Of a DNA stretch of 9,952 nucleotides, positions 7,011 through 9,952 are shown one piece after another. Under the pieces are notes generated by a model that had not been told where the DNA came from, did no database searches, and saw only the letters and a program-made list of their open reading frames with translations. The DNA is from Gemmatimonadota bacterium (GTDB taxonomy: Bacteria; Gemmatimonadota; Gemmatimonadetes; Longimicrobiales; Gaopeijiaceae): assembly GCA_030618065.1 (NCBI GenBank), contig JAUXEE010000038.1:1-9952 (forward strand), read 5' to 3'. Position 1 is the stretch's first letter. The number at the start of each line of letters is the position of its first letter. A program made the translations under genes and the position numbers.

Positions 7011-8072
7011 CTAGGTGACCTGGATCCGGCCTGGCGTGCCCTCTTCGATTTCTCCGATCACCGCCGCCACCGGCGCTTCATCCTCCAGGTGGACCAGCAG
7101 CTCAGGCAAAAGCTCAGGGGGTACCGCCATGAGTAGTCCCCCGGAAGTCTGGGCGTCGGCCAGGAGCAGGCGGCGGGCCTCCGGGATCCCCTCAGGGAAA
7201 AATACGTCTTCCTTCACATCCGCCATGTTCCGCAGAGTACCACCGGGGAAGCTCTTCGTATGGGCCAGCTCCAGTGCACCAGGGAGGAGGGGTACTGCCT
7301 CGCTATCGATGCTGGCGGAGACTCCGGAGGCCTTGAGCATTTGTCGAAGATGGCCCAGGAGGCCGAAGCCGGTGACGTCGGTGGCTGTCCGGATACCCAC
7401 CTCCATCATGGCTTCCCCAGCACCTCGGTTCAGGGTCGCCATCGAGTGGGTCACAGCCTCGATGGCCTGGGTATCGGCGTCTCCGGACTTGATGGCCGTG
7501 GCGATGATTCCGGTACCGATGGCTTTGGTGAGGACCAACTGTTGGCCAGGGCGGGCGCCATCGTTGGTGCACATGCGCTTCGGGTCCACCTCCCCGATGG
7601 CTACCAGGCCGTATTTCGGCTCGGCATCGTCGATGGAATGCCCACCCAGAATGGGAATCCCGGCCTCCCGGCACTTCTCCGCCCCCCCCTGGATGATCTT
7701 CCCCATGGATCCCTCATCCAGGTGCTCACGGGGGAAGGCCAGAAGGTTCAGTGCGAAGAGGGGTTTGGCCCCCATGGCGTAGATGTCGGAGAGGGCATTA
7801 GCCGCGGCGATCTGACCGAAGTCGTAGGCGTCGTCTACGATGGGGGTGAAGAAATCCGTCGTCACCACCAGGGCGCGATTCTCATCGAGAAGGTACACGG
7901 CGGCATCGTCACCGGTGGACGCATCCACCAGCGCATTGGGGTCCTCCGCGGGGAACACATGGCGCAGCACCTGCGCCAGCTCGGCCATGCCGAGCTTGCA
8001 GGCTCAGCCCGATCCGTGGGATAGCTGCGTCAGGCGGAGCTTGGCTCTTTGGTCTCTCTCTTCGTCCTTCAC
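7011..8072 (-). CDS. selD: Selenide, water dikinase SelD, selenocysteine-containing (TGA 8004-8006 read as Sec)
   Basis: SelD makes selenophosphate from selenide and ATP, the selenium donor for Sec-tRNA. I place the start at GTG 8072, with GAGG four bases before it; it is the only start codon between the upstream stop (8151-8153) and the TGA. The product is 353 residues, close to E. coli SelD (347). The N-terminus reads RLTQLSHGSG-U23-AC25-K26-L, where E. coli has LTQYSHGAGCGCKI, so TGA falls exactly on the catalytic Cys17 position, as in known Sec-containing SelD proteins. Downstream marks: GDDAAVYLLD, TTDFFTPIVDD, AANALSDIYAMG, ILGGHSIDD, KAIGTGI, TDVTGFGLLGH and AQTSGG. Starting at ATG 7988 would give 325 residues and lose Sec23, Cys25 and Lys26. 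A SECIS-like hairpin follows the TGA. The cell must also have selA, selB and selC, which are not in this window. Confidence 0.96.
7969..8006 (-). promoter_or_regulatory. Candidate bacterial SECIS element directly downstream of the selD UGA
   Basis: After the UGA (8006-8004) the mRNA can form a lower stem GCCUGC/GCAGGU (8003-7998 with 7974-7969, one G-U pair), an internal loop (A against GGC), and a perfect 8-bp upper stem AGCUCGGC/GCCGAGCU (7996-7989 with 7985-7978) closed by the triloop AUG (7988-7986). Position and shape suit a bacterial SECIS, which binds SelB just 3' of the UGA. It deviates in two ways: the loop starts 15 bases after the UGA, at the short end, and lacks a G in its first two bases unless the top pairs open. 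The loop AUG is the false start that simple gene finding would choose. Confidence 0.68.
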
Positions 8073-8207
8073 GTTGCCTCGGGAAATAGGGTGATGGAAA
8101 CCCAGGGGCAGACGAGGGTATCTCGTGCACTCGGCTTCGTTCCGGAATGCTCAATGTAGGCGTCCCTCTTTTTCCTGGTAAGTGATGAGCCCTGGAGTAG
8201 GAAGGTA
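8073..8207. promoter_or_regulatory. Divergent intergenic region between selD and the SirB1-like gene
   Basis: 135 bases that must carry promoters for both directions. I see no convincing -35/-10 pair. Structures present: a small hairpin ACGAG-GGTAT-CTCGT (8112-8126), about 40 bases upstream of the selD start, and a palindrome TTCCGGAA (8140-8147). The GAGG before GTG 8072 lies at the left edge. AGGAAGG (8199-8205) lies just before ATG 8208. The small hairpin could be an operator or leader structure, but nothing proves it. Confidence 0.4.
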
Positions 8208-9056
8208 ATGACACCCCCAGACCGATTCCTCCGACAGCGCTTCTTGGCAGAAGTGAGCCAAGCTGCTGAGGAGATCAATCTGGCTCTGGCTGCCATCATG
8301 GTGGCCAAGGAAGAGTATCCTCAGCTACCGGAGGAGCGGTACCTGGGGCGCCTGGACCTTCTTGCCGAAGGGACTCGGGATCGGTTGGATGACGAGAACG
8401 CCCACCTCGTGGTCCTCCAGGAGCTTTTGAACTCTCTTTATAACCGGCATGGGTTCCGGGGGAATCGGCAGGCCTACTACGATCCCCGCAACTCCTTCTT
8501 GAACGATGTCCTGGATAGGGGGTTGGGAATTCCCCTCACCTTGGGCATCGTGGTCCTCGAGGTCGGTTGGCGCTTGGGCCTGCCCCTTGAAGGCGTAAGC
8601 TTCCCCGGACATTTCCTGGTCCGATTCAAAGGGGAGGCCATCGACCTTCTCATCGATCCCTATGACGGGGGAGCTGTTCGTTTCGAGGACGAGGCCCAGG
8701 AGCTGTTGGACCGGGTTTATGGGGGCATGGTCAGAGTCAGTGACTCGTTCTTGAAGGTTGCCACCAAGCGGGAAATGTTGGTGCGCCTTCTCATGAACAT
8801 GAAGAGCCTGTACCTGAACGTGGGAGACCACCGCAGAGCTCTCGCCGCCGTGGAGAGGGTTCTCCTGGTCCGGCCCATCACGCCTCAGGAGATACGGGAC
8901 AGGGGGGTGATCCTGGCCCGGTTGGGTCGGAAACAAGAGGCCTTGGAGCAGTTGGAGGCCTACCTGAACGTGGCCCCCGAGGCTACTGACTCCCAGCGAA
9001 TTCTAGGCATGGTGGAGGAACTCAAGAACGGCTCCGGACAGGCTCCGAGGCCATGA
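8208..9056 (+). CDS. SirB1-like transglutaminase-fold protein with C-terminal TPR region
   Basis: 282 residues, a typical length. SirB1-family proteins have a transglutaminase-like N-terminal domain and TPR-like helices; their function is not well established. Family marks: EEYPQLPEERYLGRLDLLA (35-53), LYNRHGFRGN (77-86), YYDPRNSFLNDVLDRGLGIPLTL (90-112), GVSFPGHFLVR (129-139) and LLIDPYDGG (147-155). His135 and Asp150 match the His and Asp of the transglutaminase triad, but the protein has no cysteine at all, and the position expected for Cys lies in GIPLTL. Thiol catalysis is therefore excluded; a binding or scaffold role is more likely. TPR-like helices span about 185-260. The stop overlaps the start of the YgfZ gene (ATGA, 9053-9056), so the two are translated as a coupled pair. 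Confidence 0.92.
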   Translation: MTPPDRFLRQRFLAEVSQAAEEINLALAAIMVAKEEYPQLPEERYLGRLDLLAEGTRDRLDDENAHLVVLQELLNSLYNRHGFRGNRQAYYDPRNSFLNDVLDRGLGIPLTLGIVVLEVGWRLGLPLEGVSFPGHFLVRFKGEAIDLLIDPYDGGAVRFEDEAQELLDRVYGGMVRVSDSFLKVATKREMLVRLLMNMKSLYLNVGDHRRALAAVERVLLVRPITPQEIRDRGVILARLGRKQEALEQLEAYLNVAPEATDSQRILGMVEELKNGSGQAPRP

Positions 9057-9952
9057 CGGGCCTCATCACGGCGGGGCCGGATTACGATGCCGCCCTCTGG
9101 GGGGTGGCTGTAGGAATTCGCCGGGAGCGAAGGTTTCTGGGGGTTACCGGGAAATCCCCTGGGGACATGCTGAACGGGCTTCTCACCAACCGCCTTCCCC
9201 CTCCTCTCGGCGAGGAAAGGGGAGGAATGGTTCCGGGGTCTGTGGTCTACTCGGCCCTGTTGACCGCCAAGGGAAAGATGATCACCGACCTCCGGGTGTT
9301 CCGGGACCCTGTGGACGGATTCGTCCTGGAAGTGCCCAAGGCGGGGGTCGAAGGCGCCATGGCCCACTTCAAGAAATTCCTGCCACCCCGCCTCGCTACA
9401 GTTGAGGATCGGTCCCGGGACCTCACATCGCTGACCCTTCTCGGGTCGGAGGCCCCGGTTCTCCTAGCTGAAGTGGCGTCCCAGATGGGTTTGACCGGAT
9501 CGGTGGAAGGAATGGTGGAGGGAATGGTGGAGTTGGTGGAGGGGGAGGAGATCCTCATTCCATCTCCGGGGGCCTGGGTGTTCCGGCTGACCAGGAATGG
9601 GGAGTCCCATGCCGTAGGATGGGATGTGCTTCTTTCCCAGGAGGTAGCCGAGGAGCTTCGAAATCGGTTGGATGCCATGGGCGCCGTGCCGCTCACCCAG
9701 GCCAGCCTGGAGACCCTCCGGGTGGAGAAGGGGCGTCCCGCCTTCGGCAGGGACATGGATCAGAGCACCATTCCAGTGGAGGCGGGGATCCAAAGCCGGG
9801 CCATCGATCACGAGAAGGGGTGTTATACCGGCCAGGAGGTCATCATCCGGATCCGGGATCGGGGGCAGGTGAACAAGGAGCTGCGTGGCTTCCTGCTGGG
9901 AGAGGCTCCCGTACCGGCGTCCGGCCAGGAGCTGTTCCAAGCGGGCCGAGAG
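9053..9952 (+). CDS. ygfZ: YgfZ/GcvT-fold folate-binding protein (3' end outside window)
   Basis: The frame opens at ATG 9053 and stays open to the last base (300 residues visible). The signature KGCYTGQE (255-262, Cys257) and the following IRIRDRGQVNKELRGF identify the YgfZ/CAF17 family. Members bind folate in a GcvT-like fold and help to maintain or assemble iron-sulfur enzymes. The N-terminal part shows a GcvT-like sequence, with LGVTGKSPGDMLNGLLTN (29-46) matching the family's barrel entry. A short Val-Glu-Gly repeat lies at residues 151-164. Aminomethyltransferase is the usual misannotation; the KGCY motif argues against it. The start overlaps the stop of the SirB1-like gene by 4 bases, with GAGG two bases upstream. 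The missing part should be the short C-terminal barrel domain. Confidence 0.94.
   Translation, partial: MTGLITAGPDYDAALWGVAVGIRRERRFLGVTGKSPGDMLNGLLTNRLPPPLGEERGGMVPGSVVYSALLTAKGKMITDLRVFRDPVDGFVLEVPKAGVEGAMAHFKKFLPPRLATVEDRSRDLTSLTLLGSEAPVLLAEVASQMGLTGSVEGMVEGMVELVEGEEILIPSPGAWVFRLTRNGESHAVGWDVLLSQEVAEELRNRLDAMGAVPLTQASLETLRVEKGRPAFGRDMDQSTIPVEAGIQSRAIDHEKGCYTGQEVIIRIRDRGQVNKELRGFLLGEAPVPASGQELFQAGRE
9503..9544 (+). repeat. Short GGTGGA-rich tandem repeat inside ygfZ
   Basis: Units GTGGAAGGAATG (9503-9514), GTGGAGGGAATG (9515-9526), GTGGAGTTG (9527-9535) and GTGGAGGGG (9536-9544) encode VEGM, VEGM, VEL and VEG. Unequal unit lengths keep the frame. It lies in the middle of the folate-binding domain, where family members have a variable loop. 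The repeated GG pairs could form a weak two-layer G-quadruplex on the plus strand. Confidence 0.7.

Noticed and set aside
7909..8214. Minus-strand open frame across the selD start
   Set aside because: It overlaps the real selD frame out of register and shows no family features; the SelD N-terminus in the other frame is unmistakable.

Overview
The window is GC-rich, gene-dense bacterial chromosome with no mobile elements, tRNA, rRNA or CRISPR. All seven genes are of bacterial type, and TGA is used once as selenocysteine. The phylum cannot be fixed from this sequence. A GC-rich Gemmatimonadota-like bacterium would fit the style, but that is only a guess. The ETF-linked membrane iron-sulfur reductase, a secreted gamma-glutamyltransferase-like enzyme and SelD suggest a respiring cell with an envelope and a selenium economy.

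Layout from left to right: (1) the 3' part of a membrane-bound iron-sulfur oxidoreductase of the heterodisulfide-reductase-related type (+, open at the left edge); (2) converging on it, a two-gene minus-strand operon, a UlaG/UPF0173-like metallo-beta-lactamase-fold gene followed by a gamma-glutamyltransferase-family gene with a 4-base ATGA overlap; (3) a 234-base divergent regulatory region with two similar palindromic elements; (4) lon (+), encoding an ATP-dependent protease with an acidic repeat insert just before Walker A and a basic tail; (5) converging on lon, selD (-), whose real reading frame starts at a GTG around 8072 and reads through an in-frame TGA as selenocysteine; (6) a divergent 135-base region; (7) a SirB1-like transglutaminase-fold/TPR gene (+) that overlaps by 4 bases a YgfZ/GcvT-fold gene, which runs off the right edge.

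The most important correction to a routine annotation is selD. An ORF call starting at the ATG at 7988 loses the first 28 residues, including the catalytic selenocysteine/cysteine motif. Reading upstream through the TGA restores the complete SelD N-terminus (SHGSG-U-ACKL). Directly after the TGA lies a strong two-part hairpin resembling a bacterial SECIS element. The second point of interest is Lon, with about 69 residues of Glu/Ala/Asp repeat between the N-terminal region and the ATPase core. The third is the metallo-beta-lactamase-fold protein, which has two altered metal-ligand positions (Asn for His and His for Asp). I found no obvious novel multi-gene defence or mobile system.
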